Below, one piece after another: positions 45,823 to 55,289 of a DNA stretch of 64,000 nt (position 1 is its first letter; each line of letters begins with the position of its first letter). Source of the DNA: Paenibacillus xylanilyticus (GTDB lineage Bacteria; Bacillota; Bacilli; Paenibacillales; Paenibacillaceae). The position numbers were made by a program, and so were the translations under genes. The notes below the pieces were generated by a model that saw nothing but the letters and a program-made list of their open reading frames with translations, searched no databases and was not told the origin of the DNA. The DNA is taken from positions 1,251,001 to 1,315,000 of the forward strand of contig NZ_CP044310.1 in NCBI RefSeq assembly GCF_009664365.1. Reading direction: 5' to 3'.

Positions 45823-46281
45823 TTAGGCTCGGCCCGAACGACGACGCATTCCCCAGCGCATCACGCGAATCAGAACAAAATAGCCTAATATGAGGACAAT
45901 GACGGTGATGATCATCGTTTGAATTCGTTTGGTCGTGGCATTTTTGGCATCTTGATCTTCCTGCAGTTTGGTCACCATATCAGTCAGCTTCTGGTTCTGT
46001 TCTATTAACTGCTCATTCTGGGCCTTGAATGCTTCAACATTGGCCTGGGCTTGTCCCAATTGAGCAGAGGTTTCATTGAGTTGGTTCAGCGTCTGCTGGT
46101 AGCTTTCCTGCAGGGCGTTCACTTCACCAGGGAGCTCGGAAACGCGTTCCCAGCCGCTGTATATGTCAGAAAATATATTGGCACTAGCTGCATTTACTGT
46201 AGAGGTCAGCGTAACGGTAAATAAAATGCATGTGGTGAATAACACCCGAATGAAATGACCCTTCATGGATTGTGGCATCAT
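45823..46281 (-). CDS. Membrane protein with extracytoplasmic coiled coil
   Basis: The 152-residue protein has a signal peptide or first helix at about 8-30, then a Gln/Glu/Asn-rich coiled coil at about 45-110 (SYQQTLNQLNETSAQLGQAQ). A C-terminal transmembrane helix (MIITVIVLILGYFVLI) and a basic tail MRRRSGRA follow. The start at 46281 (MMPQSMKG) has AAGAAGG upstream. It lies directly upstream of the AIM24-family gene, perhaps giving it a membrane anchor. I do not recognise the family. Confidence 0.72.
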   Translation of the reverse strand: MMPQSMKGHFIRVLFTTCILFTVTLTSTVNAASANIFSDIYSGWERVSELPGEVNALQESYQQTLNQLNETSAQLGQAQANVEAFKAQNEQLIEQNQKLTDMVTKLQEDQDAKNATTKRIQTMIITVIVLILGYFVLIRVMRWGMRRRSGRA

Positions 46282-46583
46282 TGGCACCTTCTTTCGGTGA
46301 GGTTTTTCGTCTGCCGAATTCGTCGTCATTTGTTGAAATACGGCTCTTACATTATACGCCAAAAGGGACGTGTTGGGTTCAGTGCATTGCAAATTTTCAG
46401 GAGAAATCATTTGTTTAATTCAGCGTGCACCAGGGTAATATACGTTCAAGGCAGCGCGCGGACAGTTTAAACATAATATCATTACCCCGGTTCCGGGTGC
46501 TTCCATTCACAATGACGAAAATAATAAAAAATAATAATATATCCGATTTTAGAATAAGATCGTGAATAAAGGAGAAGAAATAT

Positions 46584-46751
46584 ATGTACACAACAGAGCA
46601 AACGACACCAACCAAGACGATTATGATTACCGTAAACGGAGAGCCAATCGGGCGTAAACTAATCATTGATAGCGTGACTTACGCGCCAGTGAGAGAACCG
46701 GAATGGGCAGCATCCATGACCGAAATGGGAATGAATCAGCCTACCATGTAA
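46584..46751 (+). CDS. Small 55-residue protein with stalk-domain-like motif
   Basis: ATG with AAAGGAG 9 nt upstream. The translation contains ITVNGEPIGRKLIIDSVTYA then PVREPEW, which resembles one half of the stalk/copper-amine-oxidase-N-like domain (VNG...YVPVR) seen in the gene at 6888. There is no signal peptide. Similar mini-proteins occur in phage-derived and Paenibacillus DNA. A neat terminator follows at 46782, supporting an independent gene. Confidence 0.6.
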   Translation: MYTTEQTTPTKTIMITVNGEPIGRKLIIDSVTYAPVREPEWAASMTEMGMNQPTM

Positions 46752-46781
46752 GTTGGGACTTGTCATAAATATGGAGCGGGG

Positions 46782-46809
46782 AAGCTTGGCATAATGCCAA
46801 GCTTTTTCG
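46782..46809 (+). terminator. Terminator after the 55-residue gene
   Basis: AAGCTTGGCAT and ATGCCAAGCTT form a perfect stem around one A, followed by TTTCG. Confidence 0.85.
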
Positions 46810-46958
46810 TCGTTTTATGTCGGATTTAGACGGATTTAGGGATGTAAAAACATTTTAATGTAAAAATATTATGCGAACATATGTTCCGTGACAATATAGT
46901 GTCCATTCACCCTGATAACTTATAAGATAATACACATAAATCGGGGGAGAGACTACCA

Positions 46959-47711
46959 GTGAACTCAGTCTTTGAAGTATGTTATTCGTGGAACAGAGAG
47001 GCCATACCGACAGGGGGGGCCGACCCCGTATATATGATGGTGGAATGGCGTTACGGGGCCCCTGCCAAAAGACTTAGGAAAGTAGCACCTAAAATTGTGT
47101 CGAGAGACATGGAACTTTTGCTCAAACCGGAATTTGGAATTGAACTCAAAGGGATTTATGGTTGCCGATCAAAGGAGACTGACATCGGCTATATTCTGCG
47201 GCTCGGCGATGTATACAAAGGGGAGAGTAAACAGATTCTCCTCGAATTTGCCATGGGCCCTCGTGTGTCTGGAAAAGCAGCCATATGCTCTGCCTACTGG
47301 AGCACACGCAAAGTGAAGCAGAGTCAGAGAGTACTGCTGCGCCGTGAGCAATTGTATATACAATATACAAGCCACCTGGGGATGTTAAGGCAGCCGGAGG
47401 ACCCGAAGGTGGAGAAGACGATTAAATTAAGCGAGACCGTGCCGTTGATCAAACAAGCCCTGCGGGCCTATGAAAGAGGTCGTGCGCAAGAGGGAAGCAA
47501 TCTGCTTCGCAGGCATGCAGATGCCTTGCTGATTGAGGCAGCACGAAAGCAGGATCTGGATTATTACCAAGAAGCGGAAATTGTGGAGAAGCTGCGTTAC
47601 CACTACGGAATCACGTATGGCGGAGCGTACAATAGCCACGAAAAAACCATGTTATGTGAGCAGGAACAAAGGACTATTGAGAATGATATGATAATGAATG
47701 TTTCTACATAG
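46959..47711 (+). CDS. Protein resembling the C-terminal half of VWA-domain proteins
   Basis: GTG start with GGGGGAGA 8 nt upstream; 250 residues. The middle (IELKGIYGCRSKETDIGYIL, LGDVYKGESKQILLEFAMGP) is the beta-rich module that normally follows a von Willebrand A domain. The C-terminal helices (IKQALRAYERGRAQEGSNLL) also match that arrangement. No MIDAS motif (DxSxS) is present, so the VWA domain itself is missing. It may be a truncated or partner protein. There is no signal peptide, so it is likely cytoplasmic. Confidence 0.6.
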   Translation: MNSVFEVCYSWNREAIPTGGADPVYMMVEWRYGAPAKRLRKVAPKIVSRDMELLLKPEFGIELKGIYGCRSKETDIGYILRLGDVYKGESKQILLEFAMGPRVSGKAAICSAYWSTRKVKQSQRVLLRREQLYIQYTSHLGMLRQPEDPKVEKTIKLSETVPLIKQALRAYERGRAQEGSNLLRRHADALLIEAARKQDLDYYQEAEIVEKLRYHYGITYGGAYNSHEKTMLCEQEQRTIENDMIMNVST

Positions 47712-47819
47712 AATTTAAAGGTGAAAATAAAGAGTGAGTCGAATGTACTATATATCATGATTAACAATTGGATGGAGTTGTATCGATTTTTTTGACAACT
47801 TAGTGGAGGGTCCGGCAAA

Positions 47820-48782
47820 ATGACAGACCGACTGATCCGATTAATGCGCATTATAACTCTCGTGCAGGCAAAACCGGGAATACTGGCCCGGGAGCTGGCC
47901 GAGCGATGCGAGACAACGGAAAGGACGATATATCGCGACATGGAGGCCCTCAGCGCAATGCATATTCCGATCGCCAATATGGGACACGGGAGAGGTTACA
48001 TGTTTATCAGCAATTTTGCCATGTATCCGCTCAACTGGTCTGATGAGGAGGCTCACGCTTTTGCTCATTTGGCGGAGGTTATGGATGATATTCGTCCTTA
48101 TCTGAAGCCTGCCTTCGAGAGCGCCTATGAGAAAGTGGTTGCATCGAATCAGAAGAACAAAACGGAGCGGGTAGAGTGGTCAGAGCAGATTGGCGGTTTA
48201 TTTAAAACAGGGCTGCCTGCCTGGCAGAATGACGGCGATGAATGGAAAAGCAGTTCACTGGTAACTTTACTTCAAGCTGGCATGTCACAAAACACAATTG
48301 AGGCAGAATATCTCACTCAAAACATGAAGAAAGTGGTGCGGCTCGATCCGTATTGCTTGATTCCACGTGAGTACCGTTTTGATTTGTTGGCATACTGTCA
48401 TCTTTCGGAGGCGCTACGGATTTTTGAAGTAGAGAATCTGCAAAAAGTACGAATTCTGCCTCGTACATTCCGCAAAGACGACTTTCTTTTGCAATCCCAT
48501 TTCCGCAAGTCGGGAGCCTGTCAAGAACAAGAATGGATTGCGTTCAAGATCCGTTTCTCCCGCGATGCTGTTGAGCATGTGATGCAGCAAAAATTTCTGG
48601 TACGTCCCATTCTCACGATGGAACCAGAAGGAACATTACTGCTGGAGACCATTTTGGATGATGATCAGGAATTTTTGAGATGGCTTAGTCAATATGGGCC
48701 GGAGGCAGAGATTCTTGAACCCGAGGGATACCGAAGTGTAATGAAAGAACGCCTGCAACGCTGGCAGCAGTTGTATAGCTAA
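47820..48782 (+). CDS. YafY-type HTH-WYL transcriptional regulator
   Basis: The 320-residue protein has an N-terminal HTH_11 domain at about 1-60 (ILARELAERCETTERTIYRD). A WYL domain follows at about 140-220, recognised by LDPYCLIPREYRFDLLAYCH and LQKVRILPRTF, and a WCX C-terminal extension after it. WYL domains sense nucleic acids or nucleotides in DNA-damage and defence regulation. No target gene is obvious next to it. GGAGGG lies before the ATG. Confidence 0.88.
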   Translation: MTDRLIRLMRIITLVQAKPGILARELAERCETTERTIYRDMEALSAMHIPIANMGHGRGYMFISNFAMYPLNWSDEEAHAFAHLAEVMDDIRPYLKPAFESAYEKVVASNQKNKTERVEWSEQIGGLFKTGLPAWQNDGDEWKSSSLVTLLQAGMSQNTIEAEYLTQNMKKVVRLDPYCLIPREYRFDLLAYCHLSEALRIFEVENLQKVRILPRTFRKDDFLLQSHFRKSGACQEQEWIAFKIRFSRDAVEHVMQQKFLVRPILTMEPEGTLLLETILDDDQEFLRWLSQYGPEAEILEPEGYRSVMKERLQRWQQLYS

Positions 48783-48840
48783 TGCCCAGCGTGGACAGGC
48801 GTTCTTTTGCATCCATGATTAAGAGGAAAGTTAACACAGC

Positions 48841-49512
48841 TTATTCATTGGTTTTGAACAGATGAGCGAGATTACCGAAGGGTGAATCTTTCACATCGTC
48901 TTCTGTGCTGCTGGAATACACCACCTTGGAAGCAACGCCTTCATCATCGGCGGCACAGTTGGTTTCCAGATTAAAGCGGTCGAATTGATGCATAAATACT
49001 TTGGCGGTATTGATGGCGTCATCGAGTGCACGGTGCTGGGTGCCATCGAACTCGATACCGCATAGTTCGAGTGCTTGAGCTAGTCCAAGCTGACGGAATT
49101 TGCCTTCCTTGCGAACGGTTCGCGACCACTGCTGCTGCAGATCATTGTGATTCGTGATCCAGGCAACATCAAGCTGGTGTGTACGACAATGGGAGATCAG
49201 CTTGCTGCGGTCATCGGGTCCCCAGGAACACATGTAATAAACTTCGCTTCCCATCCAGGCAATAAAGTTTTGGAGTGCTTCAGGAAAAAGAGGAGCAGCA
49301 TCAATATCTTTTTGCGTAATTCCGGTAAATTGAATGGTGTCGGTGGACAGCACAGACTTATTCGAGGGACGAACATAAGTATGAAATGTGTCGGATACAT
49401 ATAATCCGTCAGGTCCTTCCGTCACTTTTACCGCACCGATATCGATGATTTCAGAAGAGTAACGAGCGTTACGGCTAACCGTAAATTCAAGATCATAGAT
49501 AATATATGGCAT
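48841..49512 (-). CDS. kapD: KapD-type 3'-5' exonuclease (DEDDh)
   Basis: The 223-residue exonuclease has the DEDDh motifs YDLEFT (first Asp/Glu), the middle Asp in the SWGPDDRSKL region and HRALDDAINTA (His/Asp). KapD was described in Bacillus as an inhibitor of the KinA sporulation pathway. The C-terminal 40 residues are acidic. AAAGGAG lies 9 nt before the ATG. The family assignment is firm; the sporulation role is by analogy. Confidence 0.87.
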   Translation of the reverse strand: MPYIIYDLEFTVSRNARYSSEIIDIGAVKVTEGPDGLYVSDTFHTYVRPSNKSVLSTDTIQFTGITQKDIDAAPLFPEALQNFIAWMGSEVYYMCSWGPDDRSKLISHCRTHQLDVAWITNHNDLQQQWSRTVRKEGKFRQLGLAQALELCGIEFDGTQHRALDDAINTAKVFMHQFDRFNLETNCAADDEGVASKVVYSSSTEDDVKDSPFGNLAHLFKTNE

Positions 49513-49673
49513 AGGACAAGCTCCTTTATCAATAATACATGTTCTCTATCTCTCTATATTACAGGGAAGCCAGCGGGATGTCAGCATCACCTGCGGAATT
49601 CTTCCTGCCCGTTATCTACCTGTAACGCAGTAGTTGACAATTGCTTGCAAATGCACTAATGTGATCAAAAATG

Positions 49674-49991
49674 ATAACAGCGATTAGCGAGGATATAATT
49701 GCGCCAGCCAGCTTCAATCAGAGAGGGAACCGATTGGTGAGAGGTTTCTGCTGCTGCTTCGTAATTCCCACCTCGCGAGCTGCGGAAGAGAATGCCAGTA
49801 GGCTGCAACCTCCGCCGGACTGGGCCCGTTACGCCTCAGAGGACTGTATGATTTTCCGTATTGCCTATTGGGGGAACGGGACGTTTGTTCAGCATGCCCG
49901 GGGGAACCCGAGACGTGTGAATGAACATAACCATGCAGTTAAATAAGGGTGGTACCACGACACATTCGTCCCTTGACGGATGTGTCTTTTT
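49674..49991 (+). promoter_or_regulatory. T-box leader of proS, proline specifier CCC
   Basis: The base of stem I is GCGAGG (49687-49692) pairing with CCTCGC (49771-49776). The specifier loop just before it reads AATTCCCA, so the codon is CCC (49767-49769), proline. The T-box AGGGTGGTACCACG lies at 49946-49959. The terminator GACACATTCGTC/GACGGATGTGTC spans 49959-49986, followed by TTTTT. Uncharged tRNA-Pro would stabilise the antiterminator and permit proS transcription. Confidence 0.93.
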
Positions 49992-50047
49992 GCTGTTTAT
50001 CCACTCATTTTGCAAAAATGATCAGGAAGATAAGGAGTGTGGAATGG

Positions 50048-51781
50048 ATGCGTCAAAGTGAAATGCTTGTTCCAACATTACGTGAAGCGCCGGCAGAAGC
50101 GGATGCAGCGGGACATCGCTGGCTGCTTCGTTCAGGCATGATTCGCCAGCTGGCGGCAGGGATATACAGTTATTTGCCGCTGGGGCGGCGTATACTGCTC
50201 AATGTCGAGCGGATCGTTCGTGAAGAGATGGACCGTGCCGGTTGTCAGGAAGTACTGCTGCCTATTATGCAGCCGGCAGAGCTGTGGGAAGAATCGGGAA
50301 GATACAGCCAGTACGGCCCTGAGTTAATGCGTTTGCAGGATCGCCATGATCGGGAGTTCGCCCTCGGACCAACCCATGAGGAAGTGGTGACTGCTCTTGT
50401 GCGTGATGAGGTCAATTCCTATAGGAAATTGCCCTTCACGTTGTATCAGATTGGAACCAAGTTCCGGGATGAACGGCGTCCAAGATTCGGCTTGCTGCGT
50501 GGCCGCGAGTTTATTATGAAGGATGCGTACTCTTTTGCTTCCGACTGGGAAGAGCTGGATCATACGTATCAGGCGATGAATAAGGCATATTCACACATTT
50601 TGGAGCGCTGCGGTCTGGAATATATTCGTGTGGAAGCAGATGCAGGTACAATCGGCGGTCAGGGAGAAACACACGAATTCATGGCACTGGCTGATGTGGG
50701 AGAGGATACGATTGTATCCTGTAAGCAGTGTGGGTATGCAGCGAATCTCGAGAAGGCCGGATACCAGACAGAGGGAACTGCAACGCAGAATATAGCCGAA
50801 TCCCGGTCCAATCCCGATGACACATCACTAATCCGAATCCATACACCCGCCATTCGTACCATTTCCGAGCTCAGTTCCTACGTCGGTGAGGGACCGGAGC
50901 ATATCATCAAAACACTGCTCTATCAGGCGGATGGTCAACTGATTGCTGTACTTGTTCGCGGGGACCACGAAGTGAATGATATTGCGCTCAAACACGTATT
51001 GGGTGCCGAGGAACTCATTCTGGCTGACGAAGAAGCGCTGGCAGGACGTTCGGATTTGAAGGTTGGTTTCCTGGGACCTGTCGGTCTGGATCTGCCACTC
51101 ATCGTGGACGCGGATGTGGCTGCGATGGGAAGTGCTATTACCGGGGCCAACGAAGTTGATACGCATTTGTCGGGTGTTCGCCCGGGGATGGATTTTGCCT
51201 TGAACAAAGTTGAACGAATTCGCTTTGCGGCTGACGGGGATAACTGCCCTTCATGTGGGGCAAAGCTTGTATTCACCAAAGGCATTGAAGTAGGCCACAT
51301 TTTCAAACTGGGTACCAAATATAGTGATGCCATGAACGCTTCATTCTTGGACCGGAATGGTCGCCAGTGTGCTCCGGTGATGGGATGTTACGGTATTGGA
51401 GTGTCCCGTCTGATGGCTGCCATTGCCGAGCAATATGCTGGAGAGGACGGAATAAAGTGGCCGGCAGCTGTTGCGCCATATCAGATTCACCTGATCCCCG
51501 TAAACTGGAAAGATGAGCAGCAGCGTCAGCTTGTCCTGGAACTTGAACAGCAGCTAGGGGATGCGGGTTACACGGTGCTGACGGATGATCGGGATGAACG
51601 TCCCGGGGTGAAGTTCAAGGATGCGGAACTCATTGGTCTGCCTGTGCAGATCGTAGTTGGCCGGGGCGCTGCAGAACGGAATGTCGAATTAGGGTCCCAC
51701 ACTCTTGCCAGTAAAGGGGAAACCAAGCGGATTAGCATGAGTGTGGAAGAGGCATTGACTCATGCCAAGGAAGTGCTCTAG
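50048..51781 (+). CDS. proS: Prolyl-tRNA synthetase
   Basis: The 577-residue class II synthetase, bacterial type with an inserted editing domain. Motif 1 region is RLGRRILLNVERIVREEMDR-like, motif 2 is IGTKFRDERRPRFGLLRGREF, and motif 3 is MGCYGIGVSRLM. The insertion between motifs 2 and 3 (about 235-395, LIADEEALAGRSDL-type) hydrolyses mischarged Ala-tRNA. The anticodon domain follows (QIHLIPVNWKDEQQR). The start at 50048 (MRQSEMLVPTLREAP) has AAGGAG upstream and matches Bacillus ProS. It is controlled by the T-box leader. Confidence 0.97.
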   Translation: MRQSEMLVPTLREAPAEADAAGHRWLLRSGMIRQLAAGIYSYLPLGRRILLNVERIVREEMDRAGCQEVLLPIMQPAELWEESGRYSQYGPELMRLQDRHDREFALGPTHEEVVTALVRDEVNSYRKLPFTLYQIGTKFRDERRPRFGLLRGREFIMKDAYSFASDWEELDHTYQAMNKAYSHILERCGLEYIRVEADAGTIGGQGETHEFMALADVGEDTIVSCKQCGYAANLEKAGYQTEGTATQNIAESRSNPDDTSLIRIHTPAIRTISELSSYVGEGPEHIIKTLLYQADGQLIAVLVRGDHEVNDIALKHVLGAEELILADEEALAGRSDLKVGFLGPVGLDLPLIVDADVAAMGSAITGANEVDTHLSGVRPGMDFALNKVERIRFAADGDNCPSCGAKLVFTKGIEVGHIFKLGTKYSDAMNASFLDRNGRQCAPVMGCYGIGVSRLMAAIAEQYAGEDGIKWPAAVAPYQIHLIPVNWKDEQQRQLVLELEQQLGDAGYTVLTDDRDERPGVKFKDAELIGLPVQIVVGRGAAERNVELGSHTLASKGETKRISMSVEEALTHAKEVL

Positions 51782-52399
51782 TCATTAGATAATCTTATTT
51801 GTCCGAATGTCAGTCCACTGTAAATTCGTGTCATAATGAGACATATTTTATAGGTCCGCATATTATGGAATATTCCATTTTTGTGGGATATTTTGAAATA
51901 AAGCATGAAAACAAGGCCTATAGACATATGAATTAACAGGAACATATGCATGATGCCGTACAAAATGACTACTCTTTACTAATGTGTATCATGCATTTTA
52001 ACTTTTTGAAAAGTACTCGTCCCGCTGATGGGGTTGAAGTATGGAAAGACGTGCAAATATGCAAAGCATTTTTGGTTATTTTGTTCGTCTGGAAAGCGAA
52101 CGAATCGCGCAGTAGTGGCAATTATGCGCATATTTTCTATAGTTCACCATTAGGGACTCAGAGAGTATGTGTGCGATAGAGCAGGTTTGAAGATTTATTT
52201 TTGCCGCAAAGGTATTTCAATCGTTTTTGCCTAAAAGGCCCTCAGGCGAAAGGTGAATTATTGCTTTTCAAATGAGAAGCAGAAAGGGTGCTCCTTCAGC
52301 CAGAATGGCTTGAGGAACACCCTTTTTTCGATACTGCTATTATTACTTCTGATTCAATCGATCTGTGGAGCAGGTCACACTATTCGAATATTGGTTTGC
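51782..52399 (+). other. 620-bp gap between convergent genes with plus-strand terminator
   Basis: No protein gene is supported here. GTTCG-TCTGGAAAG-CGAAC is a short hairpin at about 52084-52102. The plus-strand terminator (52283-52329) implies transcription through the gap, either a long proS 3' end or an unannotated RNA. Confidence 0.35.
52283..52329 (+). terminator. Plus-strand intrinsic terminator
   Basis: AAAGGGTG-N2-CCTTCAGCC pairs with GGCTTGAGG-N2-CACCCTTT around AGAAT (one mismatch) and is followed by TTTTT. The minus-strand U-run is poor. Confidence 0.75.
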
Positions 52400-54214
52400 T
52401 TAAGAAGCAGCAGGCAGTTTAAGTTGTTGACCAGGATAAATCCAGTGAGGATTTTTGATGCTGTTCAACTTTTGCAGCGCTTGCCAGGTTGTGTTGTATT
52501 TTTTGGAGATGGAGTACAGGGAGTCTCCGGATTTTACAACATATACTTTAGCAGGAGCTGGTTTGTTTGGTGCCGGTTTTGATGGTGTTTCTGGTTTTGG
52601 TGTTACCGGTTTTGGTGTTTCTGGCTTCGGTGTAGCTGGAGCCGGTGTCTCTGTCTCTGGAGCTTCCGGTTCAACTACAGGTGTTTTTGCTTCCTTGATA
52701 CGGCCATCAGTTTTGATGTCCACAGCGCCAAGCTTCTGCATGTATTCAATCAATGCTTCGTCCATTGCACCGTACATGCCGGAGATGGTGTATTTGTTGA
52801 ACATGGTATACTCGTCACCGCCAACAGCTGTGAAATCATTTGTAGCCAGTGTATACGTGGCTTCCGGATCAAGAGCTTTGCCGCCAATCGTCACGGAATG
52901 TACACGACTGCCTTCAGCAGCTGAAGTATCGATACTGAACGTCATGCCAGATACTTGCGGGAAACCGCCGCTTGGTTCCGGGTAGGAGGCTACGCCGTTT
53001 TCAAGGGCTGCCAGAACATCAGAGCCTTTTACATCCAGCGTTACAACCTGATTACCAAAAGGAAGTACAGTGATAATGTCGCCTTTGGTTACGATACCTT
53101 TTTCAATGGAAGCACGGATACCGCCGCCGTTCGTAAGTGCGATATCTGCATTGCTGACGTCACGAATGGCATCTGCGAGCAGGTCACCTAGGTTAGTCTC
53201 ACCAGCACGAACTTGTTCGCGTTTTCCATCAAGCAGGATTGCTGTATTGGCGACTTCTTCCTTAAGAATAGGTTCTTGTTCTTTTTGAATGGAGTTCACG
53301 AGTGCTGCTACTTTCTCATTCGGTTTAATATCTTTGGCTTCTGTTTCATCAATCAATGTCGCTTGTTTCTTCGTTACCTTGCCACCGTCTACCCACAGAT
53401 CGATGACACCTACGAAGTTGGTGTACTCTCCGGCACTCGCAATCAATGTTCCGTTGTCGGATACGAGACCATCCTGGAGAATGGTGTGGCTGTGTCCGTC
53501 GATGAATACATCAATCCCCGGAACTTCTTTTACCACTTTGAAGCTAGTGTCTGTACTGGAAGCATCTTGTCCAAGGTGTCCCAGAACAACTACCACATCC
53601 ACTTTGCTGCGAATTTCGTTCACCAGAATTTTGGCTTCTGCAGCTGGGTCAGTAATATCAAGACCTTCAACATTTTTTGGATTCGTTTTGTACATGGTTT
53701 CAGGTGTAGTCAAAGCGATGATTCCGATTTTGACACCGTCAACTTCTTTAATAAGATAGGGATCAAAGAGACGAGTTCCGTCTTTTTTCTTCACGTTCGC
53801 ACTAATCATTGGGAAATTCATCATGTCCGCAAGCTCAACAAGGTGCTTGGAGCCGTAGTTGAATTCGTGGTTACCCGGAACGATCGCCTGGTAGCCCATC
53901 TCATTCATGACTTTGACGATACTCTCGCCGTTCACGAGTGTTGCAAAGGTTGTACCGTGCACAGCATCTCCTGCATCAAGCAAAAGGGTATTGGGATTCT
54001 CGCTGCGGTATTTGTCAGCAATCCCTGCCACTTTGGCATAGCCCATTGCAGGTGATGCTTCAACTGCACGTGCGTGTGTGTCATTCGTATGTAGAATCGT
54101 AATGTGTTTACCCGTGCCCGGAGTTGTATCCGTTGCAGCGGCCGCAATTCCTACACTGCCAAACAGTAAGCAAGCCGTTAGCAGAAGTGAAACGTAAGTC
54201 TTCCAGATTTTCAT
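52400..54214 (-). CDS. Secreted 5'-nucleotidase with C-terminal LysM domain
   Basis: The 604-residue exported enzyme has a signal peptide of about 27 residues. A calcineurin-like phosphoesterase domain follows at about 35-260 (ILHTNDTHAR, LLDAGDAVHG, GNHEFNYG, DGHSHT metal motifs), then a 5'-nucleotidase C-terminal domain at about 290-450 (NLGDLLADAIR, TNGGGIRASI). A Pro/Lys/Glu repeat linker at about 490-545 leads to a LysM at about 548-600 (YVVKSGDSLYSISKKYNTTW), which binds peptidoglycan. It scavenges phosphate and nucleosides from extracellular nucleotides at the wall. The start at 54214 has GGGAGGG upstream. Confidence 0.93.
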   Translation of the reverse strand: MKIWKTYVSLLLTACLLFGSVGIAAAATDTTPGTGKHITILHTNDTHARAVEASPAMGYAKVAGIADKYRSENPNTLLLDAGDAVHGTTFATLVNGESIVKVMNEMGYQAIVPGNHEFNYGSKHLVELADMMNFPMISANVKKKDGTRLFDPYLIKEVDGVKIGIIALTTPETMYKTNPKNVEGLDITDPAAEAKILVNEIRSKVDVVVVLGHLGQDASSTDTSFKVVKEVPGIDVFIDGHSHTILQDGLVSDNGTLIASAGEYTNFVGVIDLWVDGGKVTKKQATLIDETEAKDIKPNEKVAALVNSIQKEQEPILKEEVANTAILLDGKREQVRAGETNLGDLLADAIRDVSNADIALTNGGGIRASIEKGIVTKGDIITVLPFGNQVVTLDVKGSDVLAALENGVASYPEPSGGFPQVSGMTFSIDTSAAEGSRVHSVTIGGKALDPEATYTLATNDFTAVGGDEYTMFNKYTISGMYGAMDEALIEYMQKLGAVDIKTDGRIKEAKTPVVEPEAPETETPAPATPKPETPKPVTPKPETPSKPAPNKPAPAKVYVVKSGDSLYSISKKYNTTWQALQKLNSIKNPHWIYPGQQLKLPAAS

Positions 54215-54395
54215 ATGAATCTGTACCCTCCCAAAAATATGATCTGCCTGAGCTCTCGCGCAGCTCAAATTGTATTTTAGCAGACTATGATTAGGAAATC
54301 TCGTGATTTACGTAAAAATAGGTAACCTGAAAGTGACATGTAAATCAAGCGGCTGGGGAATAAAGTTAATTCTCATTTGAATGAAACATATGTTC

Positions 54396-54812
54396 TTATA
54401 TCGAGTAAAAAAAATGCTGCGCTTCGCGCGGCAGTCCTGTACGTAAACAGTATTTCTCCAGGGATTCATCAGGTTCCGGCATGACTCCTGAGGTCAATAA
54501 TTGAATGGCAAAACGATTGGCCTGCCTTTCGAGCTTGCCGGGAGCAAAATAGGAGTGTTCCTCCAAAAAGAAACGATTAATGCCTTTGTGCAATCGGTCA
54601 TGTCCAAGTTCATGAGCACATACAAACCGCTGCCATTCCGGCGGAAGTTCACTGTGAATGACAATAAATCTGCGGCGGAGCTTGCGGAAATACAGCCCTT
54701 TGGTAGACTTGCCCAGATTGGTGAAACGGATCTGTATTCCAATGGCTCTGGCAATGCTGAAGGGGCAGTTGGTCCGGTGTTTTCGAATCAGCTTTGTTAC
54801 CATCTCGTCCAT
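54396..54812 (-). CDS. ImmA/IrrE-family metallopeptidase
   Basis: The 138-residue protein has the zinc protease motif CAHELGHDRLH and the family's downstream Glu region LERQANRFAIQLL. Such peptidases cleave a partner repressor to induce mobile elements, as ImmA does with ImmR in ICEBs1. It lies 42 bp after the XRE gene on the same strand, the same order as immR-immA. The ribosome site AGGTGAG is moderate. No integrase or excisionase is nearby, so it is probably a remnant or domesticated pair. Confidence 0.88.
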   Translation of the reverse strand: MDEMVTKLIRKHRTNCPFSIARAIGIQIRFTNLGKSTKGLYFRKLRRRFIVIHSELPPEWQRFVCAHELGHDRLHKGINRFFLEEHSYFAPGKLERQANRFAIQLLTSGVMPEPDESLEKYCLRTGLPREAQHFFYSI

Positions 54813-54854
54813 ATCATCTCACCTGCTGCTTCATTGTAATCAGCTTTCCATGCC

Positions 54855-55289
54855 TCATTGGCGGCTGTTCGGTTCATCGTTTTTCTTGCGTTTATTCATC
54901 TGTTTGGCTTCCCAGAACAGTCCGGTCAGCACATCCTTGATACGTTTTTTGTCTTCGTCATCCAGTGGAATTCCGTCAAACATCAGATCGTCTTCGTCCT
55001 CAAGCATTTTCTTGAAATCACGCCGGTCTTTGTACGTCGCCCATTCGGGGATATCCTGAGCTCCGTTTGCTGCCTCAATATACCCTGCCTGTTTCATCAT
55101 GTCGGCATAGGGAACGGAGAGGGCATCTGCCAATTTGCGAATCGTGGCTGGTTTTGGAACACCGCGTACTCCATTTTCAATGCGTGAAATTTGCGAGTTG
55201 CTGATTCCTGCTGCTTCGGCGAGCTGATTGATGCTATAGCTCTGCTGTTCCCGCAGTTGTTTCAGATAAGGACCAAAAGGTTGCTCCAC
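54855..55289 (-). CDS. XRE-family repressor, ImmR-like
   Basis: The 144-residue protein has an N-terminal HTH at about 8-65 (SINQLAEAAGISNSQISRIE, GVPKPATIRKLADAL). An acidic C-terminal half follows (MLEDEDDLMFDGIPLDDED), which is likely the protease-sensitive and dimerisation region. GTG start at 55289; GGAG lies about 12 nt upstream, slightly far. It is the probable partner of the ImmA peptidase. An ATACGAA motif lies just upstream (55311-55317, minus strand), as do three similar copies 440 bp away. Confidence 0.87.
   Translation of the reverse strand: MEQPFGPYLKQLREQQSYSINQLAEAAGISNSQISRIENGVRGVPKPATIRKLADALSVPYADMMKQAGYIEAANGAQDIPEWATYKDRRDFKKMLEDEDDLMFDGIPLDDEDKKRIKDVLTGLFWEAKQMNKRKKNDEPNSRQ

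Noticed and set aside
49671..49946. 91-codon frame upstream of proS
   Set aside because: It coincides with the T-box leader RNA, which explains the sequence fully.
52025..52060. Hammerhead-ribozyme-like CTGATG followed by GGAAAG
   Set aside because: The required CTGATGA and GAAA core with flanking stems is not present.
51946..52179. 77-codon frame in the proS/nucleotidase gap
   Set aside because: No ribosome site and no recognisable protein pattern.
53213..54055. 280-codon plus-strand frame opposite the 5'-nucleotidase
   Set aside because: Shadow of a gene with complete catalytic motifs.
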